A stretch of DNA of 64,000 nt from the NCBI GenBank assembly GCA_944324385.1, contig CALUWD010000005.1:29948-93947 (forward strand). The letters are read 5' to 3'. Below are positions 47,202 to 56,451 of the stretch, piece after piece. The translations under genes were made by a program, and so were the position numbers. How positions within the stretch are numbered: position 1 is the first letter of the stretch; every line of letters starts with the position of its first letter. This DNA comes from Candidatus Gastranaerophilales bacterium (GTDB lineage: Bacteria > Cyanobacteriota > Vampirovibrionia > Gastranaerophilales > Gastranaerophilaceae). The notes beneath the pieces are model-generated. The model was not told the DNA's origin. It was given only the letters and a program-made list of their open reading frames with translations, and searched no databases.

Positions 47202-48467
47202 ATGCTGGATATTAAGCTAATAAGAGAAAATCCTGAAAAAATTAACGAGCTGCTAAAACGCAGAAACCCAGAGCTAAGCATTGATGCGGTTTTAGAAGTT
47301 GATGAAGAAAGAAGAAAAATCCAGTTTGCAACAGATGAACTTCGTGCAAAAAGAAAGAGCGAATCTCAAAAAATTGGTGAGATGAAAAAAGCAGGTCAAA
47401 ATACTGATGAAATTCAAGCAGAGGTTAAAAAAATCGGTGACGAGATAAAAGAGCTTGAAGAAAAACAAAATGCACTTGATGAAAAACAAAAAAATCTTCT
47501 TTTAAATATACCAAATATCCCTGACGTTACTACTCCCGTAGGCGCGAGTGAAGACGATAACGTTGAAGTTTACAAATGGGGTGAGCCAAGGAAATTTGAT
47601 TTTGAATTTAAACCTCACTGGGATTTGTGTGAGCAAAAAAATATTGTAGATTTTGAGCGTGGTGTTAAACTTTCTCAAAGCAGGTTTACCCTGTATCGTG
47701 GCAAAGGCGCAAAGTTAGAGCGTGCTATTATTAACTTTTTTCTTGATATCCACACACAAGAACAGGGCTATGAAGAAATCCTACCTCCTTTTATGGCAAA
47801 TGCAGCAACAATGACAGGAACAGGACAGTTGCCAAAATTTGCACAAGATATGTATAAGTGCGAAGATGAGGATTTGTACCTTATTCCAACGGCAGAAGTA
47901 CCTGTTACAAACATTTACTCGGGTGAAATTTTAAGCGAAGATATGCTGCCTGTGTATATGTGTGCTTATACTCCTTGTTTTAGGCGTGAGGCAGGTTCAG
48001 CTGGTAAAGATACAAGAGGCTTAATAAGAGTACACCAGTTTAACAAAGTCGAGCTTGTAAAACTCTGCACACCTCAAACAAGCCCTGAAGAACATGATAA
48101 ACTTACAAAAGATGCAGAAAAAATGTTGCAAATGCTTGAACTGCCATATAGGCGAGAAGCTCTATGCAGCGCAGACATTGGATTTTCAGCAAATAAATGC
48201 TGGGATTTAGAAGTTTGGATGCCATCTTACGGCACTTACAAAGAAATTTCAAGTTGTTCAAATTACGGCGATTATCAGGCAAGACGTGCAAATATTCGCT
48301 ATCGTGACAAAGAAAGCGGAAAAGTTCAATTTGTCCACACGATTAACGGTTCAGGACTTGCAGTAGGCAGAACTTTTGCAGCAATTGTCGAAAATTACCA
48401 AACCGCAGACGGCGATATTATAATCCCTGAAGCACTTAGAAAATATACAGGATTTGATAAAATTTAA
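47202..48467 (+). CDS. serS: Seryl-tRNA synthetase
   Basis: A 421-residue class II synthetase. The N-terminal tRNA-binding coiled coil runs from about 25 to 110 ([20 protein letters not shown]). The catalytic motifs are visible: [40 protein letters not shown] (motif 2), ELVKLCTP, and motif 3 [29 protein letters not shown]. The start follows directly on the rluB stop, and its own stop overlaps the next gene by one base. Confidence 0.95.
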   Translation: MLDIKLIRENPEKINELLKRRNPELSIDAVLEVDEERRKIQFATDELRAKRKSESQKIGEMKKAGQNTDEIQAEVKKIGDEIKELEEKQNALDEKQKNLLLNIPNIPDVTTPVGASEDDNVEVYKWGEPRKFDFEFKPHWDLCEQKNIVDFERGVKLSQSRFTLYRGKGAKLERAIINFFLDIHTQEQGYEEILPPFMANAATMTGTGQLPKFAQDMYKCEDEDLYLIPTAEVPVTNIYSGEILSEDMLPVYMCAYTPCFRREAGSAGKDTRGLIRVHQFNKVELVKLCTPQTSPEEHDKLTKDAEKMLQMLELPYRREALCSADIGFSANKCWDLEVWMPSYGTYKEISSCSNYGDYQARRANIRYRDKESGKVQFVHTINGSGLAVGRTFAAIVENYQTADGDIIIPEALRKYTGFDKI

Positions 48468-49060
48468 TGAAAAAAATAGACAGTGAAAAATATAGCGCAG
48501 ATGAGCTCCTTGAGATTTTGCTCGAGGGCAATCGGTGCTTTAAAAATAACACTCCACGTGTTAAAAATCATTGTTTTGATGAGATGAAACGCACTCTTGT
48601 TGAAGGGCAAAAGCCCTATGCAATGATTTTAGGTTGTTCGGATTCAAGGACATCTCCGGAAATTATTTTTGATACGGGCCTGGGCGAGCTTTTTGTTGCA
48701 CGCACTGCTGGCGGTACAATTGGTCCAAATGTTCTTGAAACTCTTGAGTATGGTGTTGCGCATCTTAAAATTAAGCTGCTTGTAATTTTAGGGCATCAAG
48801 ACTGCGGTGTTATGAAATATGCAATGAATGCGCCTTTGTACAATGACGAGTTAGAAAATTTAATTTGCCATGCCCAGTGCGTAAAAATGCAGATGGGAAC
48901 AGACTGTTTTAATGAACTTGCAAAACATTACTGCGATTTTGCAAAACACAGGCTGCTTGCAAAGTCAAAAATAATTAAAGAGGCTTATGAAAGCGGCAAA
49001 TTAAAAATAGTTAAAGCATATTTTACTCTTGAAAACGGCGAAGTAGAGATTTTAGACTAA
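48467..49060 (+). CDS. Beta-class carbonic anhydrase
   Basis: A 197-residue zinc enzyme interconverting CO2 and bicarbonate. The zinc ligands are Cys57 (CSDSR), His110 and Cys113 (LGHQDCG), with the Asp59-Arg61 dyad intact. No signal peptide is present, so it is cytoplasmic. It may provide bicarbonate for carboxylases (acetyl-CoA carboxylase, biotin enzymes). It is the last gene of the pheT-rluB-serS run and converges on yidD with a four-base overlap. Confidence 0.9.
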   Translation: MKKIDSEKYSADELLEILLEGNRCFKNNTPRVKNHCFDEMKRTLVEGQKPYAMILGCSDSRTSPEIIFDTGLGELFVARTAGGTIGPNVLETLEYGVAHLKIKLLVILGHQDCGVMKYAMNAPLYNDELENLICHAQCVKMQMGTDCFNELAKHYCDFAKHRLLAKSKIIKEAYESGKLKIVKAYFTLENGEVEILD

Positions 49061-49302
49061 GGCAGCGGGTCGTATCCTCCGGGGTGAAAAGGGTGGCATT
49101 TTAAAATTCTCTTTAAGCCTAAAAAACAGCCTTTTATAACGCCGTATTTTTTAATGGCGTCGTAAGTGTATTTTGAACATGTCGGGTAAAATCTGCAAGT
49201 TGAGGGCGTAAATTTTGAAAAAAATCTGTAAATTGAAATTAATTTTAGACAAATTTTTTGCCCTAAATTTAGCTTTTCTGCATTAATTGTTTTTCTATGC
49301 AT
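49057..49302 (-). CDS. yidD: Membrane protein insertion efficiency factor YidD
   Basis: A short 81-residue peripheral membrane protein. It carries the family signature [20 protein letters not shown] and the ending [13 protein letters not shown]. It assists YidC-dependent insertion. It is usually found in the rpmH-rnpA-yidD-yidC cluster, but here it stands downstream of a CMP-sugar synthetase gene, overlapping it by 34 bases. Confidence 0.9.
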   Translation of the reverse strand: MHRKTINAEKLNLGQKICLKLISIYRFFSKFTPSTCRFYPTCSKYTYDAIKKYGVIKGCFLGLKRILKCHPFHPGGYDPLP

Positions 49303-49964
49303 AAAATATCTTCCTCGGTGTCGATGTCTACAACCCTTTTTGTTAGATAAATTGCAGGATTGTAGCCGATAAAATCGTTTAGTTCAAACATTGTATCATA
49401 TTTTAGCGCATAAAAAGCACCGTTTTCGCAAACCATTTGATAATGCTCGTTTTCATCCTGTCTGCGTGGTCGTGTGCGGTAATCGTAAAGCCCTTGCGCC
49501 TTCCCGTCGTGCAAAATCCTCCATTTGGCATGTGTTGTACCTATGGAAAATGCGCTAAAGCAACTGTCAAAGCCTTCTTTTTCTTTTTGGAAATAATATT
49601 CAAAGGCATTGTCTATATATTCTGCATCACGCAGCGGGCATGTAGGCTGCAAAAGCACTACATAATCGGGTTTATAGCTTTCGTTTTCTTTCAAAAACTT
49701 TGCGGCATGAATCATGACAGGAATTGTTTTTGTTTCATCCTGCGCAAGTTCCATCGGACGTTTAATTACTTGTGCGCCAAAGCTTTTTGACACTTGTGCA
49801 ATTTCATCGTCCTCTGTTGAAACAATCGTTTTTGTTATATATTTTGAATTTAGACCTGCTTCAATCGAGTACGCTACAAGTGGTTTTGAGCAAATCGGGC
49901 GCAAATTTTTTCTTTTTATACCTTTAGAACCTCCACGCGCAGGGATTATGGCTAATATTTCCAA
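49269..49964 (-). CDS. CMP-sugar synthetase (acylneuraminate cytidylyltransferase family)
   Basis: A 231-residue nucleotidyltransferase that activates a nonulosonic or related acid sugar with CTP. The signature [20 protein letters not shown] is at the N-terminus, followed by [20 protein letters not shown] and [20 protein letters not shown]. The sugar (neuraminate, legionaminate, pseudaminate or other) is not determined, and no nonulosonic biosynthesis genes are in the window. The start is TTG at 49964 with GGAGG roughly ten bases upstream; the ATP-grasp gene upstream overlaps it by 13 bases. Confidence 0.8.
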   Translation of the reverse strand: MEILAIIPARGGSKGIKRKNLRPICSKPLVAYSIEAGLNSKYITKTIVSTEDDEIAQVSKSFGAQVIKRPMELAQDETKTIPVMIHAAKFLKENESYKPDYVVLLQPTCPLRDAEYIDNAFEYYFQKEKEGFDSCFSAFSIGTTHAKWRILHDGKAQGLYDYRTRPRRQDENEHYQMVCENGAFYALKYDTMFELNDFIGYNPAIYLTKRVVDIDTEEDILCIEKQLMQKS

Positions 49965-51013
49965 AATTTTAATGCCTCCTCAATTTCGCTTTTATTTGCA
50001 CCTTCATCATACAATATTTTTCTTGCCTGGTTAAATGTTTTTGCTTGAGCGCAAATGTCTTCTTTTTTGCCATTTTCGTAAAATTCGTATGCTAAAACAT
50101 AGTCTTGAGTTAAGTTTGTTTTTGTAAAGTCAGAGCATAATGTCCCTGAAATTGCACTTTCAAAAAGTTTTCCCCAGTCTTCTTTTACTCCTTTAATTGC
50201 AATTTGTGCGTCAAAAAAAAAAAAAAATGGAGTAATACCAATTAAGCTTATTTTCTCATTTGATTTAATAAAGTTGAAGCCTAAAATTCCCAAGTATTCG
50301 CCATTTTCTTTACTTAGTGTATTCACAAAAGGAGTGATTATTTTATCTCTTAAGCTTTCTTTTTCTTTGTCGTTTAGAAAATCTACACCAAGGCTTGCAA
50401 AAGTGTTTTGATATTTTGAAATTTCGCACAAAATCAGCGGATTGTAACCGTCGCAAATTGTGTAAATGCTAAATTCTTTGCCCCAAATATATTCTTCAGT
50501 AAGAACTTTTTTGGAACCGTTATCAAAAAATTCTTCTATTGCGCTTTTTGCTGCTCCAAAAGTTTCGCAAATCCTTGTGCCAAGTGCACCAATAGTGTCG
50601 GGTTTAATTACAATCGGGAATTTATTTTTTCTTACATAATCAATTGCTGCTTGAGGTTTTTCAAAAAATTGAAATCTTGGTGTTGGAATTTTGTTTTTGT
50701 ATATGAATTTTTTTGCCCAAATTTTTGAGTTTATAATTTTGTGTTCGCTATCAGGTGCAAAAATGCTTAACCCTGCTTCACTAAATTCTGCAGTAATTGG
50801 ACTTAAAATGCTTTCTTTATCACATAAAATAGTAAGGGACATTTCATTTGCAATGGCAAAATCTTTTAATTCCGATGTGTTTTGTACCGCTATATCTATA
50901 AATTCTGCCGATGTATTGTTTAGTGTAGAAAAGACTATGTTGTCAGGGTTTTGTGTAAAATAACCGGCGAGCACTTCTGTGCTTTTTGAATTTCCTATTA
51001 ATAATATTCTCAT
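49952..51013 (-). CDS. PurD-like ATP-grasp protein with homopolymer tract
   Basis: A 353-residue protein. The N-terminus (RILLIGNSKSTEVLAGYFTQ), SIFAPDSEHKIINSKIWAKK and FPIVIKPDTIGALGTRIC follow the pattern of phosphoribosylamine-glycine ligase (PurD). Homology is weak, and the normally conserved catalytic loop near the end of the ATP-grasp domain is replaced by ITPFFFFFDAQIA. It may be a degenerate PurD or a different carboxylate-amine ligase, perhaps acting with the CMP-sugar synthetase. The run of A at 50213-50227 lies in this loop and could switch the frame. Confidence 0.65.
   Translation of the reverse strand: MRILLIGNSKSTEVLAGYFTQNPDNIVFSTLNNTSAEFIDIAVQNTSELKDFAIANEMSLTILCDKESILSPITAEFSEAGLSIFAPDSEHKIINSKIWAKKFIYKNKIPTPRFQFFEKPQAAIDYVRKNKFPIVIKPDTIGALGTRICETFGAAKSAIEEFFDNGSKKVLTEEYIWGKEFSIYTICDGYNPLILCEISKYQNTFASLGVDFLNDKEKESLRDKIITPFVNTLSKENGEYLGILGFNFIKSNEKISLIGITPFFFFFDAQIAIKGVKEDWGKLFESAISGTLCSDFTKTNLTQDYVLAYEFYENGKKEDICAQAKTFNQARKILYDEGANKSEIEEALKFWKY
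50213..50227. repeat. Homopolymer of 15 A (T on the coding strand)
   Basis: An uninterrupted run of 15 A on the plus strand inside the PurD-like gene, coding for consecutive Phe. Such tracts slip during replication. Confidence 0.9.
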
Positions 51014-51035
51014 AGGGAAATTATAGCATAAATGC

Positions 51036-51063
51036 GCAAAAAAGGCGCGAAATTCGCGCCTTT
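51036..51063 (-). terminator. Terminator of rpsO
   Basis: AAAGGCGCGA and TCGCGCCTTT form the stem around AAT, followed on the minus strand by a T run. Confidence 0.85.
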
Positions 51064-51080
51064 GTAGTGATAAAATTCAA

Positions 51081-51350
51081 CTAACCTCTGATATTTAATT
51101 CTTTGATTAATTTTCTGTATTTTTCAATATCAGATTTTTTAATATATGTAAGCATTCTTTTTCTTCTACCTACCATCATTAAAAGACCGCGTTTTGCTTG
51201 AAAGTCTTTTGCATTATTTTTTAGGTGTTCAGTTAGTTCTGCAATTTTTTGAGAAAGCATTGCAACTTGAACTTCAACGCTTCCACTGTCTTTAGCATTT
51301 GCGCCGAATTTTTCGATTAATTCTTGTTTGTTTTTTAAGTTAATTGTCAT
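51081..51350 (-). CDS. rpsO: 30S ribosomal protein S15
   Basis: An 89-residue small-subunit protein binding 16S rRNA early in assembly. KQELIEKFGANAKDSGSVEV, VAMLSQKIAELTEHLK and RGLLMMVGRRKRMLTYIKKS match the family throughout. AAAAGGAT is the SD before ATG 51350. It is monocistronic with a clear hairpin terminator. Confidence 0.95.
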   Translation of the reverse strand: MTINLKNKQELIEKFGANAKDSGSVEVQVAMLSQKIAELTEHLKNNAKDFQAKRGLLMMVGRRKRMLTYIKKSDIEKYRKLIKELNIRG

Positions 51351-51450
51351 TTTAAATCCTTTTAGTTTTAATATCTAACGTTAAATATCGGTGGTGAAAT
51401 TATTTTATACGAAACAAAAAATAACATCAATATTAAATTGTAAATTTTGT

Positions 51451-52641
51451 TTAATTTAGCGCATTTGTTCCAAGGTGTAACTTTGAACGTCCGAATTTTT
51501 CTTCTATCTTATCCCAGGCATCAGACAGTTTTTGATTTTTTTCAATCCTTTCAGAGTTAAAAAGCGACATTTGATAAGAATTTTCGCAAGTCAACTTTAG
51601 AGCCGTAACACCGCAAGAGCGATAAATTATATTGGGGTTGTAAATCTCATCGAGCATTTCTTTAATTTTTAAATTAAACTCAAACTCTGAATTTGTCGGC
51701 GTTTCAAGAGTTGTTTTACTGCTCAATATATAAAATTCTTTTGTTCTTAACATAATGCTCACCACTCCACACATTAGCCCATGGTATCTTAATTTTTTGC
51801 AAACCCTGTGGCAGTGGTAGCTAAGGGCATTTGCAATATAGGTTTTATCGGATGTAAAACTGGCAAACGAGGCTGTTTTTTGTATGCTCTTTGGCAATGC
51901 TTCGTTAGGATTAACAGGGCTTACGCACTCGCCTAAAAGTTCATATTTTAAGTCCAGCCCGACTTTACCCATTACCCTTTTAATCCAAGCGTCATTTTGA
52001 ACTGTAAAATTGTACGCGCTTGAAATATAGTGCTTTCTTAATAGTGACGCTGTATTAAAGCCAACGCCCCAAATGTCCTCAATAGGGGTAATTTTCAGCT
52101 CGTCTTTAATTTTTTTGTAACCTATTTTATAGGTGCCAATTTTTGGATTCTTTTTGTTTATTTCTTTTGCCTTTTCACAAGCCAGTTTTGCAAGAGTTTT
52201 TGAATAGGAAAGCCCTATTGAAACATCAATCCCTATATCGTTTTTAATATCAAGGCGGATTTTTTCTATTATTTCTTCATAAGAACATCTGTGCAATTTT
52301 CTAGTTCCACCTAAGTCTAAAAAAGCCTCATCGATTGAATACACTTCAACATTTGGTGTGTAATCATAAAGTTTTGTCATTACACGCTTTGAAATTTCAT
52401 TGTAGCGCGCGTGATTGCCTGATAAATAAACGACATTTTTAAACTGTTTTTTTGCCATAAAATAGGGCATCCCCATTTTTATACCAAGGGCTTTTGCCTC
52501 GTTTGAGCGTGCAACAATGCAGCCGTCGTTATTTGAAAGCACGCAAACTGGTTTACCCTTTAGTTCGGGATTAAAAAGGATTTCGCAAGAGGCAAAAAAG
52601 TTGTTACAGTCAACAAGGGCTATTACATTGTATTTTGGCAT
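51451..52641 (-). CDS. umuC: Y-family DNA polymerase, UmuC type
   Basis: An error-prone translesion polymerase subunit of 396 residues. The catalytic start VIALVDCNNFFASCEILFNP, the SNNDGCIVARSNEAKALGIK segment typical of UmuC rather than DinB, and YSIDEAFLDLGGTRK (catalytic Asp-Glu) are present, as are the little-finger residues. It overlaps the lexA stop by one base, forming a damage-response operon. Transcription should be controlled by the palindrome at 53231-53248. Confidence 0.9.
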   Translation of the reverse strand: MPKYNVIALVDCNNFFASCEILFNPELKGKPVCVLSNNDGCIVARSNEAKALGIKMGMPYFMAKKQFKNVVYLSGNHARYNEISKRVMTKLYDYTPNVEVYSIDEAFLDLGGTRKLHRCSYEEIIEKIRLDIKNDIGIDVSIGLSYSKTLAKLACEKAKEINKKNPKIGTYKIGYKKIKDELKITPIEDIWGVGFNTASLLRKHYISSAYNFTVQNDAWIKRVMGKVGLDLKYELLGECVSPVNPNEALPKSIQKTASFASFTSDKTYIANALSYHCHRVCKKLRYHGLMCGVVSIMLRTKEFYILSSKTTLETPTNSEFEFNLKIKEMLDEIYNPNIIYRSCGVTALKLTCENSYQMSLFNSERIEKNQKLSDAWDKIEEKFGRSKLHLGTNALN

Positions 52642-53222
52642 TAAAATTTCCTCGCTATTCCCGTTGCAACTCCAAAGATTGTAAGAGATGTTTTAGGATA
52701 TAGATTTTTGTAAGCAGAATTTGCAGGCTCCAGCCAAACTTTTGAGTCTTTTTTTCTGTAGGTTTTAAGGGTAAAAATTCCATCAATATTTGCAAGTACA
52801 ATGTCTTTATCCTTTGCCTCACCTGTTTTTCTGATGCTTACATAATCTCCTTCATAAATTCCAAGTTCAACCATAGAATCGCCTGCGACCTTAAAAACAA
52901 ATACGGAAGGGCTATTTAGGTTTAATTCTTCATCAAAAGATATTAATTTTTCAACACTGTCATCAAGTGCATTTGCAAAACCTGCACGGACTTTTGTATC
53001 AAAAAGAAATGCGCCGCGGGCAGCGTTTGCGATGTAGAGTCTGCCCGAGCGTTCTTCAAGGAGGTTAGAAATTTTCAATGCATTTAAGTATTGAACAACA
53101 GAGTTTCTGGATTTAAAATTAAAATTTTGTCTTATTGTTTCAAGGCTGGGCAGAGCCTCTGCCCCGTAGTTTTGTTTTAATTGGTTAAAGAATTCTTTTT
53201 GTTTTGTTGTTAAATCCTTCAT
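52641..53222 (-). CDS. lexA: LexA-type SOS repressor (S24 peptidase)
   Basis: A 193-residue protein with a LexA winged helix at the N-terminus (KQKEFFNQLKQNYGAEALPS, FKSRNSVVQYLNALK) and an S24 self-cleaving domain. The Ala-Gly cleavage site is in VRAGFANAL, the catalytic Ser is in AGDSMVELGIYEGDYV and the Lys is in FTLKTYRK. The presence of the DNA-binding half argues for LexA rather than UmuD. It is the first gene of the lexA-umuC pair. A perfect palindrome lies eight bases upstream of its ATG, suggesting autoregulation. Confidence 0.85.
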   Translation of the reverse strand: MKDLTTKQKEFFNQLKQNYGAEALPSLETIRQNFNFKSRNSVVQYLNALKISNLLEERSGRLYIANAARGAFLFDTKVRAGFANALDDSVEKLISFDEELNLNSPSVFVFKVAGDSMVELGIYEGDYVSIRKTGEAKDKDIVLANIDGIFTLKTYRKKDSKVWLEPANSAYKNLYPKTSLTIFGVATGIARKF

Positions 53223-53230
53223 GATTATAT

Positions 53231-53248
53231 TATGTACAAATGTACATA
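53231..53248. promoter_or_regulatory. Putative LexA operator
   Basis: TATGTACA and TGTACATA form a perfect 8-2-8 palindrome in the 59-base space between the divergent lexA and chromate transporter genes. The core GTAC-N4-GTAC resembles the cyanobacterial SOS box. Confidence 0.6.
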
Positions 53249-53281
53249 AATTGTCAAGAGCTTTTGTAATATAATTTTTTT

Positions 53282-53827
53282 ATGAAAATAAAACTCAGCG
53301 AGCTTTTTTTAGTTTGTGTAAAAATAGGCGCACTGCTTTTGGGCGGCGGCTATGTTATTGTGCCGCTTTTGGTCAGTGAATTTAGTGAAAAGAGAAACTG
53401 GCTTACTCGCGAGGAAGTAATAGATTTTTATGCCATGGGACAGTGTATTCCAGGGATTATTGCGCCAAATACAATTATGCTTGCAGGTTATAAATTAAGA
53501 GGCAAGACAGGTGCGTTTTGTGCGCTTTTAGGGCTTACGCTTGCGCCTTTTGTTGCAATACTTGCGCTTGCGTCATTTGTAAGTATTTTGCTTAAATCAG
53601 TTATTATGAACGATATTTTCTGGGGTGTAAATGTTGCAATAATTATCCTTATTATTCTTACTGTAAAAGAGGTTTGGAGCGTTTCCATAGTTGATAAAGC
53701 TACATTTTTACTTTTTTTAATCGCATTTTTAGCGTGCATTTTTGGAGTTTCACCTGCAATAATTATTATTATTGCGATTATTTGGGGATTTTTGCGTATT
53801 AAATTTATAAAAGGGGAGCAAAAATGA
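53282..53827 (+). CDS. Chromate transporter, first half
   Basis: A 181-residue membrane protein of the short-chain CHR family. The signature KIGALLLGGGYVIVPLLVSE, with FYAMGQCIPGIIAPNTIMLA, is characteristic. Several hydrophobic helices follow (FLLFLIAFLACIFGVSPAII). It functions with the second half, which overlaps it by four bases. The family exports chromate in some bacteria; the natural substrate here is unknown. It shares its upstream region with lexA, so its expression may respond to DNA damage. Confidence 0.85.
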   Translation: MKIKLSELFLVCVKIGALLLGGGYVIVPLLVSEFSEKRNWLTREEVIDFYAMGQCIPGIIAPNTIMLAGYKLRGKTGAFCALLGLTLAPFVAILALASFVSILLKSVIMNDIFWGVNVAIIILIILTVKEVWSVSIVDKATFLLFLIAFLACIFGVSPAIIIIIAIIWGFLRIKFIKGEQK

Positions 53828-54399
53828 TTTTTCTTCTTTTGTGTCTTGAATTTGCAAAAATCGGTTTATTTTCTTTTGGTGGCGGATATGCAACATTGCC
53901 GTTTTTGTATCACATGAGTGAAGTTTATAATTGGTTTTCGCTCAATGAATTATCGCAAATGCTTGCAATATCAAGCATTACCCCGGGGCCTGTCGGTTTA
54001 AATGTTGCAACTTTTGCCGGTTTTAAAACAGCCGGTGTTTTAGGTTCACTGTGTGCAACGATGTCTATAATGCTGCCATCGTTTGTTTTTGTGGTTATTG
54101 TTTCTAAAATGCTTAAGAAATTTAAAGACAGTCCTGTTTTAAATTCTGTTATGTATGTCCTGCGTCCTGTAGCTGCTGCATTGCTTGCTTCGGTTGCTTT
54201 TAGGTTATTTTTTGAATCTGTAGTTAAATTTAATACTTTTTCTGATTTTACCTTTAAAAATGTCGACTTTAAAGCATTTTTGCTTTTTATTATCTTGCTT
54301 ATTGCGAGTTTAAGAGTAAAAAAAGACCCGCTTTTGTACCTTGCATTTGGTGCAATAGCGGGTATTTTATTGCATTTTGGACATATTTTTACATTTTAG
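53824..54399 (+). CDS. Chromate transporter, second half
   Basis: A 191-residue partner of the preceding protein, with the homologous signature FAKIGLFSFGGGYATLPFLY and SSITPGPVGLNVATFAGFKT. About five helices. Two short homologous subunits, inserted in opposite orientation, make the complete transporter. The ATG overlaps the stop of the first half (ATGA), so they are coupled. It is convergent with the GH77-like gene, overlapping 11 bases. Confidence 0.85.
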   Translation: MIFLLLCLEFAKIGLFSFGGGYATLPFLYHMSEVYNWFSLNELSQMLAISSITPGPVGLNVATFAGFKTAGVLGSLCATMSIMLPSFVFVVIVSKMLKKFKDSPVLNSVMYVLRPVAAALLASVAFRLFFESVVKFNTFSDFTFKNVDFKAFLLFIILLIASLRVKKDPLLYLAFGAIAGILLHFGHIFTF

Positions 54400-56284
54400 A
54401 AAGTGTATCAAGGGCTTCGTCATACCCTTTTATTTGTGTTTCTTTGTCTGCATCTTTTTGAGTAAGCGCGCCTTGTTTTCTTAAATACTCACCTAAGTAG
54501 CTTAACTTGCTATAAAGAGATGGGAATTTTTCATCAATGCCTTTTGTTTTCATAATTCTTGCCAGAGTTTGAGGGTAATTAAAAGCATTGCCTGCTTGCA
54601 ATTCCTTATGGTATTCTTTTTCAAAGTTTTCATCCAGTCTGTATCTAAAATGGTCTTTTGGTTGAGCACCCTCTATATCGTTATAGAAAATGTCCTTGCC
54701 AAAAACATCTGTAAAATAAACAAATTTTCGATTTGCCAGAAATGGTTCAGACATTTTTATCTCTAGCCATTTTTGCGGGTTTTGCAGTTCTTCTTCTGGT
54801 ATTTTAAATGTTTTTGATAAAACAGGTATTGGGTTGTAGAAAAACCCCTGATATTTATCCTTGTTTCTTGCAATTCGTTGTGCAGGAGTACCGTCGTGAT
54901 TGTTTACGCCAAGCGTTAAATCATCCTCAGAAATTTTTGCGGTTTTTGTGTAAAAATCATAACTTCCCCAGCCTAAATTGCCTTCGCTTGAATCTTGCTC
55001 ATATGTTGTTGTAAGCATTAGGTTTCTGCCAATTAAGTTACCTTTCTGCTTAACATTGTTGTCTGACCAATCAAATAAAATATCGCCTGCGCCGTCTGCT
55101 TCATAGCTTATTTTTCTTAAGTCGTAGTCATCGCCTTTTATTTCTTTTGCTGTTTCTTCAATAATTTTAATCACAGTATCTTTGTTGTCGTAGCCAGATT
55201 TTTTTTCTTGACTCCAAATTCCGTTTTCGCAAACAATTGTCTTGTATTTTTCGTAAGATACACCAACATCAAGCCTTAGTGCATCGTAAATCATAAGCCC
55301 CAGCTGCATTTTGCTTTTTAAAAAATTATATACATCAGAATCTTTATCTTGAATTTCTTGATATTTTAGTTTATAAAACCCGTAACCTATTGACTCGTTT
55401 TTGTCAAATGCATCAGGAAAAGCCCAGTATTCTTCAGGCGAACTTCCAATTGCAATGTCTCCCATAACTTCTACGCCAAGCTCATTTATATTATTCTTTG
55501 CTTCAATCATTTGTTTGAAAGCCAAAAACTGTCTGAATTTAAAAAACTCAATTTCCTTAGCATATTGTGTTTTTAATTCTGAAAATCTTTTTTGTTTTTC
55601 AGGACTATCTTTGAAATTTTCAAACAAGTCAGGTTCTGATTTTGCAGCAATTGGATAAAGTGCAATCCTGTCGTAATTTTTAACAAACGGTGCAGCTTTT
55701 TTGTAGAATTCAAATTCCATTCTTAGTTGGTCATTTGGATTACAATGCATTGTTTGAAAATTATTGTAAGCTTTTCTTAGTGGTTTTAAAATCGGGTAAT
55801 CAAGACTTGTTCCTGTTTCATTTTCGTAATTTACATAATTTGGATTACTATTGGTTTTAAAATTTTTCTCAACCACTTCAGAAATATCATTAGGTTCTAA
55901 CAGATTTCCATATTCACTGCTGCATAATTTTTCTAAATTTATATTGTCTTCACCAAGTGTTAAAGAGCTTCTGTTGTATGGGCAATAATAGTGCTGCTGG
56001 TGTTTGTCTATTCTGCCCATAGGATAATCTTTTATGGCGTTAAAGCCTAAATATGGTTTCATTGTTTTTAAAATTTTTAGCGCTTCGTTGCTATTTAGTT
56101 TTCCTCTACCTGTGTCATGTTCTTTATCTAAATAAAAAGAACTTGATGGTATGTCAAATATTGTATAGTCTTGATTCGAATACAGTGCAACTTTAGCTTC
56201 ATTAGTTGCTTTGTCAAGTTCAGATGCAGCAGCGCTTGAAAGAGCGGCGCCAAAAGTTGCCTTTGCGGCAAAATTTACCCTCAT
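54389..56284 (-). CDS. Divergent GH77-like protein with N-terminal N-F/F-G tag
   Basis: A 631-residue protein. Beyond the tag (MRVNFAAKATFGAALSSAAA), its order of motifs follows 4-alpha-glucanotransferase: an N-terminal YPMGRIDKHQQHYYCPYNRS segment, FRQFLAFKQMIEAKNNINEL then VEVMGDIAIGSSPEEYWAFP, a YDALRLDVGVSY segment where the nucleophile Asp would sit, YEADGAGDI near the acid/base, and GVNNHDGTPAQRIARN for the third acid. Overall identity appears low, so an altered activity is likely. ATG 56284 has GAGGTG upstream. No glycogen genes are adjacent. Confidence 0.6.
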   Translation of the reverse strand: MRVNFAAKATFGAALSSAAASELDKATNEAKVALYSNQDYTIFDIPSSSFYLDKEHDTGRGKLNSNEALKILKTMKPYLGFNAIKDYPMGRIDKHQQHYYCPYNRSSLTLGEDNINLEKLCSSEYGNLLEPNDISEVVEKNFKTNSNPNYVNYENETGTSLDYPILKPLRKAYNNFQTMHCNPNDQLRMEFEFYKKAAPFVKNYDRIALYPIAAKSEPDLFENFKDSPEKQKRFSELKTQYAKEIEFFKFRQFLAFKQMIEAKNNINELGVEVMGDIAIGSSPEEYWAFPDAFDKNESIGYGFYKLKYQEIQDKDSDVYNFLKSKMQLGLMIYDALRLDVGVSYEKYKTIVCENGIWSQEKKSGYDNKDTVIKIIEETAKEIKGDDYDLRKISYEADGAGDILFDWSDNNVKQKGNLIGRNLMLTTTYEQDSSEGNLGWGSYDFYTKTAKISEDDLTLGVNNHDGTPAQRIARNKDKYQGFFYNPIPVLSKTFKIPEEELQNPQKWLEIKMSEPFLANRKFVYFTDVFGKDIFYNDIEGAQPKDHFRYRLDENFEKEYHKELQAGNAFNYPQTLARIMKTKGIDEKFPSLYSKLSYLGEYLRKQGALTQKDADKETQIKGYDEALDTLSKM

Positions 56285-56451
56285 ATTACACCTCATAAAA
56301 TTGTTAGCATGATAATAAAACATGTAAATAACTTTTTTTGCATTTTGCAAAATGTTTAATATTGTAAATATAATATATAATATTGCTTGAAATTTTAGTT
56401 TTACAAATGTAGAATAAGTCAGGTTAGTCTCACAAGAAAGTTAGGTGAAAA

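Noticed and set aside
52641..53222. UmuD instead of LexA
   Set aside because: The protein has a complete N-terminal winged helix, which UmuD lacks.
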